DNA from: Cryptomeria japonica
Lineage: Eukaryota; Streptophyta; Pinopsida; Cupressales; Cupressaceae
Direction of reading: 5' to 3'
Length of the DNA stretch: 64,000 nt
NCBI RefSeq assembly: GCF_030272615.1
Contig: NC_081414.1
Span: forward strand, 912,459,009 to 912,523,008
Under the pieces are notes generated by a model. It had not been told where the DNA came from. It was given only the letters and a program-made list of their open reading frames with translations, and made no database searches. Positions 1 through 11,417 of the stretch are shown piece after piece (within the stretch, counting starts at the first letter, position 1; each line of letters begins with the position of its first letter). Position numbers and translations under genes: made by a program.

Positions 1-635
1 AAAAAGGTGCATTAGGTATGTGTCTTCATATGCCACTTTGAGACAAGCGGAATGAAATTCTCTGACATGATCATGGGGATCTCCCTTTCCTCTATATTTT
101 TCAAATTTGGGTGTTTCGAATCCTCGTGGAAAGGGTGGCATATAAAGATTCCTATCAAAAGGATAGGGACAGATGTCATTGAGTGAGAATTGGTTAGTTT
201 TGACACCACTATGAAGTTGTTGGGCGAGATTCTCGACTTGTTGCCGCAACATCTCCATTTCAGTTGGAGGAGGAGGTGGTGGGTTACCTCGAGGAATGTT
301 ATATCTGATGGGATCTCTACCTCTTTCCTCTTCATGGCGACTTTGTCTTTCGGATGCCTGTCTTGATTGGCAAGATCAAAGTCAGAAGGGAGTTTTGCTC
401 CTTCTCGAGCGAGTTTTAAGAAGTGAGCATCCACATTGCTCCTGAGTATTTCATCAAAAAGTCTGTTAAAGAGAGGGTTATGCTGAGCCCTTTCTATTGT
501 TGCAGGAGTAGGAGTACTTGGGTTTTTGTCATTCGCATTTCCTCCAAGTGCTTCTTGAAATTCATTGAGATTTTCCTCTTCTTCTTCTTCTATTTTGATT
601 TCTCGTTGCCTTGACTGTGATCGGGTTTGAGCCAT
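1..635 (-). pseudogene. gag: gag of Tat-type Ty3 element (frameshifted, 3' cut by window edge)
   Basis: Gag forms the virus-like particle of the retrotransposon. I start at the methionine of MAQTRSQSRQ (position 635); an upstream in-frame extension to 761 exists but has no similarity. The N-terminal part has an acidic run (EEEEEE) and a block (NPLFNRLFDEIL ... LPSDFDLANQDRHP) that aligns with the gag at 16,841. Around 335 the frame shifts. The downstream frame then carries a proline run, CPYPFDRNLYMPPFPRG and FEKYRGKGDPHDHVREF, which match CPYPFD and KYDGKSDPRDHVWEF in the other copy. The core capsid domain continues beyond the window. The frameshift makes this copy non-coding as it stands. 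Confidence 0.8.
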
Positions 636-1084
636 TTTGCTTGCAAGCTGTTGTTGAAGTTGTGTGAAAATGATGATGAGTTTTTGATGAAATGAAAGGT
701 TGATGGTTGGTGAATTGTGTTGCACGTGGATCTCTAGCACTTTTAAGGTAGATGTAACCAAAATTCCTTCTTTGAATTGCTTGTTTGTTTGATAAGATTT
801 TGATGTGATAAGGTGTAGAGAAATCTGAGATGTGTTACAGATTTAACTACCTAGTAATGAGAGGATTCACTCATGAACTAGTTTTAACCTGCGTAGATGT
901 GTCTCTTAGGATGAGCTTATCCTAGATGTAGAAACAATCTAAAAAGTGATGTGAAGTGTTTGATTCAAGCAATATCTAAAAGAAAACTTTGGGACAAGAA
1001 CCTCTTAATGTTTTGAGAGTTTGGAATGAATTGATGATGAAGTGATGATGTATGAATAAGATGATGGATGAAATGTTTTCAACT

Positions 1085-1315
1085 TCAATAAAAACTTTGT
1101 GTCATAAATGGAACAAATTCTACCTCTTCCCTTTTGGGTGTTGGTGGTATTTTTCGAGCTGTGTTGTATGTGATAAAGACGTTTGGGAAAAACTTGGGAT
1201 TAATCTTACCTCCTTGGTTTTTGTGATAACTCAGAGCTCTATATTGCATAAAAGCTCTGTGGTTCAAAGTCTCTGAATCAAATTCGTTTGTTTTGCCTTG
1301 AAGGTAGAGACACAT
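1085..1315 (-). CDS. Short conserved ORF upstream of gag (family X copy)
   Basis: A 76-codon ORF in the leader starts MCLYLQGKTNEFDSE and contains GKINPKFF and ITYNTARKIPPTP. A paralogous ORF sits at the same relative place in the Tat element at 16,611-16,904 (MRLYIQGETKEFDKE, GRINPTLF, ITYNEARPELPTPP). Conservation of the reading frame across two diverged families suggests that it was translated, either alone or as an N-terminal extension of gag. Here about 450 bases separate it from gag; in the other element it overlaps gag in another frame. I recognise no known domain. The open frame extends further upstream to 1,630, but that part shows no similarity. Confidence 0.55.
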   Translation of the reverse strand: MCLYLQGKTNEFDSETLNHRAFMQYRALSYHKNQGGKINPKFFPNVFITYNTARKIPPTPKREEVEFVPFMTQSFY

Positions 1316-3304
1316 GTGACGCAGAAAGACTCTATGTGAGACAAAGATTTGTCTATTTATATAGAATTTCCTCCTTTTGATCAAAGCCTTTGAGCTTAAT
1401 GGTCTTCTTTTCAAGTTGATATTTTGATGATGCTTCTTCTTTCGCAAGATGTGAAGAATGGTCATAAAATTTTGACTCTTTTTTGTTTTGCACTTTGTTT
1501 TTAGTATTTTTGTTTGTTTTTGAGAAATGTTGGATGAATACTTTGTTTTTGGGATTGATTTTCTGATTTTTCTTTGACAAGAAAACAAAGCAAGCACACA
1601 AACACAAGAATGTTGCCTCCAAAGGCACAAATGAGTATGGGTCTAGATCAACCCAATCCTTGGACTTGTATATAACCCTTCCTTTAGATGTATTTTAAGG
1701 TGTATTTCCAAAGCCTGAAGTCGGCTCAATTTGCACTTGGTCTTTAAAACGAACACACTTCAAACACTTTTTATCCCTAAGGTCAAATGGCCAGTTGTGA
1801 TAAATTTAGCCCACATCTTGATATTTCTTCGACTTTGGTACTACATACCTTATGAATCCCACCGTGGTTGGTAAGGATGTGATATACTAAGTCTTGCGCG
1901 AGCATAACAAATAGATGATCCCTATGATGGGGGAGTCACCACTTTTATCAAGCCACAAGTGACTTTTCAAAAAGCTATGTTTCTACTCAGGGAAATATGT
2001 ATGGTGAGTATCTTGGGAGCAAAACCATCTATGTTCTTGCACTAAATTATATCACAAATATCCTCAATCAATAGAACGGGTGGGATACTACTTAAAGGTG
2101 TTTAGTCATGTTTGATGTTTTTGGACATAAGTTCATTCTGTAGTGACTCACTTAAGAGCCTTATAACTGGTGGTGGGGCCCATTTGTCCTTTTGGCCAGT
2201 TACACTGTAGGAACAGCTATACCCAAGGCTACAGCTTTCGCTCTCACCTGATTTCTATAGCGGCTCGAAGGATTTACTGCTCGAGGTCGTTCCCAAGAGT
2301 ATCGATCCCTTGGCAGGCCTCTCTTAAAAAGATAAAATTTGAGTGTTACTAACACTTTTCTCTTGTACCTAGGACCACGAAAGCCAAGGGAGAGGATAGT
2401 GTGTGTTAGAGGTAGGACCACTCGACTGACTTTTTGCACAAGTGTGCCAAGCACGAAAGACACTTATTCTTTTTAACTTGTCATCACAATGATTTTCTAT
2501 CTATTTGGAGATGTTGCTCCAACAATCATGGTGTTCTTTTTAATTTTCAAAGGCAATTGTTTGAGTAAACTAGAATCTGAAAATCCTGGTCAACTTAATG
2601 AAAAACACGTTTGCATGAACTAAAATTACTTTGAAAAATGAGACAAGTTGATAGTGAATTTTATTTGCATAAAAAATGGAAGTGTGGATTGTGAGTTTTA
2701 TCTTGATGCAAGAAATAAAATTTGCCTTGTTGATTTTAAGCACCAAAAGAATTTGTTCCCAACTTTGCAAAAAAATAAATTTGCGTGTTTGTTTTTGTGA
2801 TTCTTTTTAACTTTGAACAAATGTGATTCTTTTTAGAGCTCTAAACGAAAGATGTGGTTCTTTTTAAAAATCCAAATGAATGTGTAGTTGATTTTAACCC
2901 AAAAGGAAAATGAATTTATTTTATCCTAACTTGAAAGACGAAGTTAGAAATATGAACAAATTTATTTCCTAAGCTAAAATTGCTAAAAAATCCTATTGTA
3001 GGGGTTAGTTAAAACCTACACAAAAGATAATTAGTTAGAAAAATCCGCATGTTTTGGTGGGCTTCTACAAGCCTAAAATTTTTGGTTTTCGGTTACAAGG
3101 AATTTTCTTACAACTCTCTGTTACAATAGCTCTACTTTGTGTGAAAACAGAAGTGCTATTTAACACGAAAGAGCAACAATATAGACAATAGCGCTAAAGT
3201 ATCAATTTGCGAAGGTGCTAAATTGAGAACAAAAACGCAAGAGAATGACCTGTGTGTCAATTAAAACATTCAAAAGTTAGTAGTCTTCAAAATGATTGCG
3301 TGTT
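1316..3304 (-). other. 5' leader of family X element
   Basis: There is no convincing gene. Around 1,990-2,010 the complement reads like a leader segment of the sibling element near 15,260-15,300 (CCCAAGAT.CTCACCATA). The stretch 2,200-2,463 is open on the minus strand, but no family was recognised. Confidence 0.6.
3120..3240 (-). repeat. AGCGCTATTGT-type motif cluster in leader
   Basis: Just inside the primer-binding site there are several degenerate copies of a motif centred on the palindrome AGCGCT. In plus orientation they read AATAGCGCT, AAGTGCTA or AATAGCTCT. In element sense the flank reads AGCGCTATTGT, the reverse complement of the motif in the 3' region of the plus-strand copy (10,540-10,862). 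Confidence 0.6.
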
Positions 3305-3325
3305 CGATTCACATCGGGTTCACCA
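3305..3325 (-). other. Primer-binding site of family X element
   Basis: Reading down from 3,325 the sequence is TGGTGAACCCGATGTG, separated by two bases from the LTR end CATCA. A PBS begins with TGG, complementary to the CCA end of a tRNA. The same TGGTGAACCCGA start is seen next to the minus LTR at 36,436. Confidence 0.75.
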
Positions 3326-3327
3326 AA

Positions 3328-4927
3328 TGATGCTCTGCAAAAAGGATTAGAAAATCTGTTTGATGGCAACACACACAAGAGCACAAGAAATGAACGTTAG
3401 TGTTAACAACAAAAGATTATCCTAAACAGGCATATCAAGAGAGATATTAAGCATGAAATAGAAAGCATATAAACATAGAATAAAATAGCTAATCAAGATG
3501 CTCATAGTTGCTCCTCCCTTGTTCCTCTCCTCTCCAAGTCCCAAATGAGTGTAGCTCTCAGCTTTTAGCACTAGCCATGGATGCCATATAGAGATTCAAG
3601 ATGGTTGAATATGATAAGCAAATGCTATGCAATTGTAGATAGTGATGCTATGAGAAATCTCTATGCTAATGCCAGTATAACAACAATACTCTAATGCTTC
3701 CTTTCTTTGCTTGAGGAGAAGGGTTCTATTTATAGAAGAAATGGGGAAATGAAGGGTTAAGATTGAGTAATCTTAACAAGGGTTAGGATTGAAAGATATT
3801 CAATCCATGTGAGACTTTCAACCCAATCCCATGTTGACAAGTGTCACCATGAGGAGGCTTGAGATGAGAGATAAGGAGCATTAAATGCTTGAGGGGACAT
3901 GATGGTTACCCTAGTCAAAGAAATAAATGCTTTGAAGAGACACATGGGTTACATGAGGGTTAAGTTAGGGGTCAAAGTCCTTAACCATGGGTGCAAGTGA
4001 AATTAACCATTAATGGTCATGTAAGAGCCATAAGTGGTTTGGAAGACTTTAGAGGTTAATTTGTTGAACACACAAAACATTAATTGCTTTTCAAAGACTT
4101 TGGAGTCTTTGAGAAGTGACTCCAATTTGCTTAGGAATGTGACAATATTTAGGGGATAGATTAAGTTAATTAGGAAAGGTTTAGAAGAATCTAGAAGGGG
4201 TTTAGGCATGCAAGTGGATTTTGTAGGAAAATGCAAGTGGGAGAAATTTTGGTATTTTCAATTAAAATAAAATCATTTATTTCAATTAAATGATGTAATT
4301 TGCATTTGGATAAATATTCAAATAAATATTAATTTATTTAAATGAGAAAAAGGAAGATAAAGCATTAAAATGCTTGAAGACTTTGAGGAAAACCATTAAA
4401 ATCTTAAGAAGACTTTAAGGGAAGCCATTAAGTTTGAAGACTTTAAAGCCATCAAGTTTGAAGACTTTAAGGGAAACCATTAAAGGTTTCAAGTGGGTGA
4501 GGATAAATAGGATTTTAAATAAATAATTTATTTAAAATAGTTGTGCAACTTGCTTTTGTAGGAAAATACAAGTGGGTGGAGGATAAGGTGATTTAACTAA
4601 ATTATTTATTTAAAATAATTGTGCAACTTGCATTTGTAGGAAAATGCAAGTGGGTAGAGGATAAAGGTGATTTAAATAAATGTTATTTTATTTAAATGTG
4701 AGAGAAGATTTAATTAAACAAATATGATTTATTTATTTAATTAATGGTCTGAATTTGGTTAAGCGAATTAAATCAAATAAATTGAATAATTTATTTAATT
4801 AATAGGAGAAGAGGGTTAAGATGAATTAATTAAATATATTAATTTAATTAATTATTGATTGATGGTTAAATAATCAAATAAATACTAAATATTCATTTAA
4901 TTAAGTGGACAGATTTATGTGACTACA
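3328..4927 (-). repeat. 5' LTR, family X (minus strand)
   Basis: About 1.6 kb, starting TGTAGTCACATAAATCTGTCC at 4,927 and ending GCAGAGCATCA at 3,328. It is rich in AATTAAT-type runs in its U3 part. A TATAAATA box lies at 3,727-3,734 in element orientation. It matches the plus-strand LTR 11,418-12,856 along its length. Confidence 0.88.
3727..3734 (-). promoter_or_regulatory. TATA box of family X 5' LTR
   Basis: The complement reads CTATAAATAGAACCC. The same box in the same context is present in the LTRs at 12,357, 13,373 and 32,092, so it is the likely core promoter of these elements. Confidence 0.7.
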
Positions 4928-7900
4928 AATTGCTATCTGCATTTCCTTTAGTAAAACCAATCTTTACAAGATACTTATCCAACCTTGCATACCAAGCTCT
5001 TAGAGCTTGTTTTAATCCATACAGAGCTTTTCTTAACCTGCAAACCATATCATTGTCATCTGTCAAAGAAAATCCATCAGGCTGTTCAATATATACTTCC
5101 TCTTCAAGATCTCTATTAAAAAATGCACATTTAATATCCATTTGATAAACTTTGTAGTCCTTGTGAGCTGCAAAAGCCAAGAATAATCTAACTGTCTCAA
5201 TTCTGGCTACCAGTGCAAAGGTTTCATTGTAATCAACTCCTTTCTCAAAATATCCCCTACACACTAGTCTTGCTTCCTTTTTGACAACCTTACCATCTTC
5301 ATTAAGTTTGTTTCTAAATACCCATTTGGTTCCAATTACATTTTTATCTTTAGGCCGGGGAACTAATGTCCAAGTATTATTTTTCTCAATTTGTCCTAAT
5401 TCTTCTTCCATAGCTTTAATCCAAAATTTATCTTCACATGCCTCATTGATAGATGATGGTTCAATTTGAGAAATAAGACATACCTCCTCATTTGTCAATC
5501 TTCCTCTTTTCATAACTCCTTTAAATTTGTTTCCAATTATTTGATCTTTAGAATGATTCAATCTTACGTACCGGGGTGTCTTAGTTTGCTATTGTTATTC
5601 AATTACTGTAGAATCCTCTGATGATACCAGAGTAATTGGATCTTCATTTTGTACTGGTGGAATCAATATAGGTTCATTTGTCACACTTTCTATTGCTGGT
5701 TCAGAGTCTATATACCTTGAAGTTCCTCTGAATTGTTCATCAATCTTTACATTTGTACTCTCAACAATTTTCTGCAATCTCTTATTGAAACATCTATATA
5801 CCTTGCTCTTAGATGAATAACCAAGAAATATTCCTTCATCACTTCTAGGATCAAATTTGCCAATATACTCATCTCTTCTGATATAACATTTACTTCCAAA
5901 AATTCTGAAATACTTAAAAGTAGGAGTATTACAAAACCATAGTTCATGAGGGGTCTTACCGGTTTCACCTTTGATGTGAACTTTGTTGAATGTATAGACA
6001 ACAGTGCTAACTACCTCTCTCCAATACACACGTGGTAGATTTGATTCTGATAACATACTTCTTGCTGCATCCAAGATAGTTTTGTTTTTCCTTTCAACAA
6101 TTCCATTCTGCTGTGGTGTCTGAGGTGCTAATAATTGTCTTCTGATTCCATTCACTTCATAGAATGTATTAAAGTCCTTAGATGTGAATTCTCCTCCTTG
6201 ATCTAATCTTAAACATTTGATTTTCTTACCGGTTTCATTTTCAACCATTGCTTTGAACAGTTTGAACTTCCCAAGTGCTTCTAATTTTTCTCTGAGAAAA
6301 GTAACCCAGCACATTCTAGAATAATCATCAATAATTAGCATGAAATATCTATCACCTTGTAAGCTTTTAGTTCTAGCTGGACCACATAAATAAGTGTGAA
6401 TTAAATCAAGAGCATTATTGGATTTTTCTAGAATACTTTTGAAACTAGCTCTAACTTGTTTTCCAAATTGACATTCCTTACAAATTGTATTATGAGGTTT
6501 CACAATTTTAGGTAGATCTCTAACTTCCTTAGAAGTACTAATTTTTACCATGCAATCAAAGTTTACATGACATAGTCTCTTATGCCATAACCAACTTTCA
6601 TCTATGTGTGGAATTAAGCATGCCTTTTCACATTTATTCATATGAAAGATATTGCCTCTAGTCTGATTACCGGTTGCAATTTCCAAACCAGTTCTATTCA
6701 TGATTTTACATTTTCCATTTTTAAATTGTGACTGAAATCCCTTCTCAACTAATTGACCAACACTTAAAAGATTATGCTTTAATCCTTCAACATAGTAGAC
6801 ATTGTCAGTGTTATGCTTACCATCAAGAGATATTGAACCCTTACCTTTGATAAAACAAGCTTTCTCATCTCCAAACCTTACTAAACCTCCATTGTATTCT
6901 TGAAAGTTCAAGAATTTGCCTTTGTCTCTTGTCATATGATGTGAGCATCCTGAGTCGATGATCCATTCATCCTTTGCTTCAACTTTAGCTGCTAGGGCTT
7001 GTTCTACCGATTGAGTAGTAGGTGTCAGTTGATCCTCTATTATAGCAACAAAAACCCATCCATTGTCTGTTGGATCCTCATTAGAATCATTAGTCACACC
7101 TTCATCAGCAATGTAACAAGATTTGTCTTTGTTCTTCTTAAATTTGTATCTCTGATATTGAAGATTAGGCTTGTATGTTCTTCTAGCTTCTTCTCTTAGT
7201 CTAGCATGTCTATCAGGGCATCTTGAAGCCATATGACCAATCTTATTGTAGTTAAAACATTTAAAGGGTGCTTTACCTTCATACTTAATTCCAATTGGGC
7301 CTTTTGGCATTTTCCTTGCAAATAGTGCTTCAAGTTCTTGAAGCTCTTCATTCTCCTTTCTGGTTTCTTCAAGTTCTCTTGCATAAAAGGCTCTCCAGTT
7401 TGATTTGTCAAATGATGGAGCAGATGATGTTGATGCTTTAAAGGCCAAATCAGTTTTTATAGTAGCAACAGGACCAAATTCCTTAATTTCAAATGCTGAA
7501 AGTTTTCCAATCAATGTATCCCTAGTTACTAATGTATTAGGCATTGTTCTCAACTCATTTATAGTAGTAACCTTCATTTTATATGCCGGTGGTAATCCTC
7601 TTAAGATTTTTGAAACAATTTCATCCTCACTAAGAGTTCTTCCACAACATTTAATACCCAAAACAATTTCATTTACTCTTTCCATAAAAGCAGAAATCCT
7701 TTCATCTTCTTCCATTTTTAGATGTTCATACTTGACTCGGAAGCTTTCAAGTTTTGCAATCTTAACTGTGGAATCTCCTTCATTTATTGTTTCCAAATGA
7801 TCCCAAATAGCTTTAGCAGTAGACCTATTTGATAATCCCATGATTTGTTGATCTGATAATGCGCTCAAAAGTGCTTCTCTTGCTTTGCAATCATTCTCTT

Positions 7901-8081
7901 CATCTTTAGCTAAGTTAGTTGGAGCAGTCTGACCAGCTACAGTAGCTGTATAACCATTCTTAGTAACTTCCCAGATGTCTTTACCAATGTAATTCAAATG
8001 TGTCTCCATTCTGATCTTCCATATCCCATAGTTGGTTTCATCAAGTTTAGGACTTTCCTTCCTGAAGTAATTAGTAGACAT
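4928..8081 (-). pseudogene. gag-pol: copia gag-pol polyprotein (two in-frame stops, truncated)
   Basis: One reading frame of about 1,050 codons starts MSTNYFRKESPKLDETNYG at 8,081. Residues 1-230 are a UBN2-type gag. A zinc knuckle follows near 275 (CFNYNKIGHMASRC, with Tyr where the second Cys should be). The protease motif is WIIDSGCSHHMT near 378. A GAG-pre-integrase region with HKRLCHV precedes integrase: LDLIHTYLCGP has Tyr at the first catalytic Asp position (HTDLCGP is usual), while the later Asp (LDQGGEF) and Glu (NGIVERKN) remain. RT begins after two stops, TAA 5,595-5,597 and TAG 5,589-5,591, in the same frame, and ends at GFTKGNADSNL where the Ty3 LTR starts. RT catalytic YVDD and RNase H are missing. 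The stops and the lost Asp make it inactive. Confidence 0.9.
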
Positions 8082-8121
8082 TGGATCTCCTCAAGTTGTT
8101 AAACTTTTGCAAAAAAAGAAT

Positions 8122-8134
8122 AGGCTCTGATACC
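8122..8134 (-). other. Primer-binding site of copia element
   Basis: The complement reads TGGTATCAGAGCC, the standard plant copia site complementary to initiator tRNA-Met. It lies two bases inside the LTR end (CCTAACA at 8,137). Confidence 0.9.
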
Positions 8135-8136
8135 AA

Positions 8137-9197
8137 TTGTTAGGTCCTGGAGACAATTGAGAGGGGGGGGTGAATCAGTTGTCTAATAAATTCAAGCCAA
8201 AAATCAATTAACCAACTTAATGCTTAATACCGGTAAACCAGTTAAGTATGCCAGTAGACAGTGTTAATAGTAAATTGTTATACCGGTAAAGATTAATGCA
8301 TGAAACATAAACATGAAGTCATCCACAACACATAACACCAATATTTGTACGTGGAAACCCTATAAGGGGAAAAACCACGGTGGGAAACCTTACCCACAAT
8401 CAGATGATACTACTGCAGATAGTAAGTGTACATAAATGGGGTCTGCACATGCAGAAAGGCCAATAGCCTAGAGCTCACTACTCAATCACAAAATGGGAGT
8501 CTCACTGACTATAGTTGGATGGTTAAATCCAATAAGAATGTACTGCACAAAATAGCATCTTCATATGCTGGATTCAGTACCGGTGTAATGCTGATATGCT
8601 TATACAAAAACCTAGTTTCACCTTCAAATGATGTCTTCATGTATACCTCTGCTTAATCTTGCATATACCTTCACTCAATTCTTTTTCGCATTCCACACTT
8701 GATCTTACAAATAAGATCTTACATTTATACCATAACCTAAGACCAATTTTAGTAGGTCGGCTCTACAAGATATTACAATAAAATCATTTTACATACAATA
8801 TAATATCTGATGCAATAACCGATTAAACATGTCAGCTTGATGCATTTACATCAATAATAAATCATCTCCATAGCATGCCATGCTGATCTAGAAAAGATAA
8901 ACCTGCCGATGTAACCCTAGATAACCTAGACCTATTTGTCGGTAAAAGCAAATATGCAAAATTGAATATACCAATGATTAATTCTTCAAAACAAAGTGTC
9001 CATACAATGTCTTCAACATTACCAAGTGTCTTCCATATCATTCCAGATACCAGTGAACATTATAACCTGTCGGTGAACCATATATCAGTAACTGTTGCAA
9101 TAGTTACTTGTTTGCTGGTGAATGTTGTTGGATCTCCAAAGTGCTTGTTTTCAGTAGGTGTTGACATCAATGACAAAACCATACCAAAATACCAACA
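8137..9197 (-). repeat. copia 5' LTR
   Basis: 1,061 bp, starting TGTTGGTATTTTGGTATGG at 9,197 and ending CCTAACA at 8,137. It contains the C-rich CCCCCCCTCTCAATTG stretch just before its end and a CCACGGTGGGAAACC segment (plus orientation near 8,378), both shared with the copia LTRs at 27,427-28,649 and 41,130-42,302. Confidence 0.88.
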
Positions 9198-10264
9198 TAT
9201 ACTCCTCCGACACTCCTGCATCTACCACCTTCGGTCGTATGTCCAATGGTCTAACCTAAAGCATCCGGGACTCTGCCAATGCCTGATCATAAGGAAATAC
9301 TGGCCCTCATGCATATCTCTCTCGGACCACTCTAGCATACTCTCCTGATCCCCTAGGCAATCCCTGCCGACATCCAAACTGTCTCATCACTCTGCCCAAC
9401 ACCTATCTCTCTACATCGTAGCATGTCCTCCCAATGAGGAATCAGGTCATGAATACATATGGCAACGCCTCTGCATCATCCTCAATGTAGGGTCTCCAAA
9501 TCACTACATCCAGATCATCTAGCGCCCACCACCACTCTAACTTCCCCAGGTGGGGCTGACTCATCAAACCACTATACATAAAAACATAGGGCTGGTCGAC
9601 TACCCGAAATCTTAGACTCGCTGGTCAAGTCACCGGTAAGTGCTCCCACTCCCAAATATGCAGCGATGTCACTCCCACTACCAATGAGCCCCTCCCATAG
9701 TATACCACCTCATGCAGCTCCTAATATAGGTGCACTAACACGCATGGTCCCCAGGCAAGTTGGGTCCCCTCTGTCATCATCTGCTCTATCACCTGCCCCC
9801 AACCAACGGCCAGACCATGTGATCGTCTATTCGGGCATAGTAGCCCTCCCATAATCCCAGACAAAACTGCTGGTAATGGCTTATACAAAGCTGCGATATC
9901 CTCCCAGGCTATCAAACCATCATCAATATATACATCCTCATCAAAGGAATCTCTGCACCGCTAGAGTCACCCATGATCTATCATATGTGAGTAGCTCACC
10001 CCGAATGGGACTATGCAGGATGCGCCACACATCCTCCAATGTCACAGTCATCTCCCCCTGCACTAAGTGAAACGTGCATGTCTCACTGTGCCAACGCTCT
10101 ACCAAGGCTGTAATCAAACCGTGATTCATCTAAATCACGGGCATATGCATCACATCATACAGCCCAGTCACTGCAATGCAATCCACCTCGGCCTCTGTCA
10201 GCCGATCATGTATCCCCTGTGTAGCCAAATGTCTCTTGCACAACTATAAGATCCATAGATCCTC
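9198..10264 (-). pseudogene. Antisense PMD (plant mobile domain) gene, main exon, family X copy
   Basis: Read on the minus strand from a possible splice acceptor (GTGTGCAG before 10,264), the protein shows EDLWIL, CKRHLATQGIHDRL, then the PMD signature: NHGLITALVERWHSETCTFH, GEMTVTLEDVWRILHSPI, GGLLCPNRRSHGLAVG, VVIWRPYIEDDAEALPYVF and FLIGRTCYDVER. PMD proteins are nuclear and are also carried by plant transposons. The copy has a frameshift near 9,930, several stops (Leu-stop-Cys, Val-Ile-stop) and is cut by the copia LTR at VVDAGVSEEY. The sibling copy continues past this point with GVRVVDVGMTKEF, confirming the break. Confidence 0.82.
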
Positions 10265-10539
10265 CTGCACACGTGCATCAATCAATCATCATCAATTGTT
10301 TTGTTTCAAATTTTCTTAAGTTTAAACCTAGACTATCAACAGATACTTTGATCAAGTATCTTCGGGTCTCAAGAGCTAAGCAATCATGGCACACCTAGAC
10401 TTCAAACATACATTTATCCTAATGACCTAAGTTTCATCAGGGCTGCTATGGTTCAAAACAACTCTCACTTCATATCCCCATCCATCCGTCATTGGCATCA
10501 GGAGATTTTTGTTCACACAAATTGGGGCATCTATTTACC

Positions 10540-10862
10540 TAAACAAAAGCACTATCTTGCTAACAAAAGCGCTATCTTCTAAACAATAGCGCTAATCCCC
10601 TAACAAAAGCACTTAATCAACCATACAAAAGCGCTCAAACTACAAAAGCACTACAAGACCTATGCAATAGCTCTGCCTCACATCAAAAGCGCTCAATTGA
10701 CCCCTCAATAGTGCTACATAAACAATAGCGCTCAAACCTCTATACAATAGCGCTACTACTTTCAAAAGTGCTCAAACAATAGCACAACAGCGCCATTGCG
10801 GCACAAAAGTGCTAATTCATTAGACAATAGCGCCAAAACATAGTTTCAGCGCTATTGTCCTG
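10540..10862 (+). repeat. AGCGCT-motif array in the 3' region of family X
   Basis: About 16 copies of ACAA(A/T)AGCGCT and close variants (AAAAGCACT, AATAGTGCT) at roughly 20-base spacing. The core AGCGCT is palindromic but the ACAA flank gives it a direction. It lies between the PMD exon and the small antisense exon at 10,926-11,004, so on the minus strand it would be intronic or 5' leader. Confidence 0.8.
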
Positions 10863-10925
10863 ACTCAACTTGGACTCAGCAAAAAACATGTCCAAAATGC
10901 ATAAAATTCAAAATTTTAAACTTGC

Positions 10926-11004
10926 CTATCGCTGGTCCGTAGTCCTCTGGCCGCTGGAATCGACGAACTCGCTCAAATCGGTGCTCTGTAATGGGTATCG
11001 GCAT
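10926..11004 (-). CDS. Putative first coding exon of the antisense PMD gene (family X copy)
   Basis: Starting at ATG 11,004, the minus strand encodes MPIPITEHRFERVRRFQRP followed by EDYGPA. The sibling element has a matching exon at 30,370-30,447 with HRFERVRRYRRP and YGPP. The exon would end at ATAG|GCAAGT, a GC-type donor. With that donor the phase is one base off the PMD exon, so either this copy is decayed or the junction differs. A TATATGG sequence about 95 bases upstream on the minus strand (near 11,100) could be its promoter; this is speculative. Confidence 0.5.
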
Positions 11005-11403
11005 CCTGACTGCTGCTCACTCCTCCAAAATGTCACTATCAGAGCTCTAGTTTCACTATGGTCGTGGATTCAAATGATCCTATTTTCACCCCTTTCTCTC
11101 CATATAAACCCTTCGTCGTAACCCAAAATTTCCCTCACTCACCACCGTGGTCCCCGTGAACTTCCCGAGCCTCCCATTTCTCCATTTTATCTCCGATTTC
11201 TTCTATTTTTCACCCGCATTGCTAACTTCGTCTCTTCTACCACCCTGCCAATTTTCATTCTTTTTCGAGAGATCGCTCGATTTTTCAACATTTTCGGCCC
11301 ATCTCTCGATGGGGCATACCACCCACTAAATTAACATTTATGGGGCATATTTCTTCACACCTATGTTTCTTTCTTTGAAACGACGCGATAAACCACACCG
11401 TCT
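11005..11403. other. No gene recognised
   Basis: Pyrimidine-rich on the plus strand. Possible upstream region of the antisense gene; no other structure seen. Confidence 0.5.
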
Positions 11404-11417
11404 CAAAGAGGGGCAAA
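11404..11417 (+). other. Polypurine tract of family X
   Basis: CAAAGAGGGGCAAA directly precedes the LTR start TGTAGTC. The sibling element has AAAGAGGGGAAAAA in the same place (31,117-31,130). Confidence 0.8.

Larger units (their letters stand above)
1..4927 (-). mobile_element. Ty3/gypsy Tat-type element, family X (minus), 5' part
   Basis: The element reads from 4,927 down to the window edge. In order it shows a 5' LTR, a primer-binding site starting TGGTGAACCCG, a long leader, a short conserved ORF and a gag gene. Its LTR matches the plus-strand LTR at 11,418-12,856 at both ends (TGTAGTCACATAAATCTGTCC-type start, GCAGAGCATCA end). The start at 4,927 abuts copia RT codons directly, so the element was inserted into that copia. 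Pol and the 3' LTR lie outside the window. Family placement in the Tat clade is inferred from gag similarity to the element at 12,857-32,590, which has Tat-type pol. Confidence 0.85.
4928..9197 (-). mobile_element. Ty1/copia retrotransposon (minus), 3' part lost to insertion
   Basis: The 5' LTR (8,137-9,197) is followed by a TGGTATCAGAGCC primer-binding site, then a gag-pol frame. RT is cut at 4,928 by the family X element. Its own insertion point (9,197/9,198) lies inside the antisense PMD gene of the plus-strand family X element. The flank there begins TATAC; the matching duplication cannot be checked because the other end lies outside the window. Confidence 0.88.

Noticed and set aside
7405..7800. 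Plus-strand ORF of 131 codons
   Set aside because: It lies opposite the copia gag coding frame and has no similarity of its own.
8122..8134. Possible tRNA-Met gene fragment
   Set aside because: Only the acceptor-complementary stretch is present, next to an LTR end: a primer-binding site. No cloverleaf found anywhere in the window.
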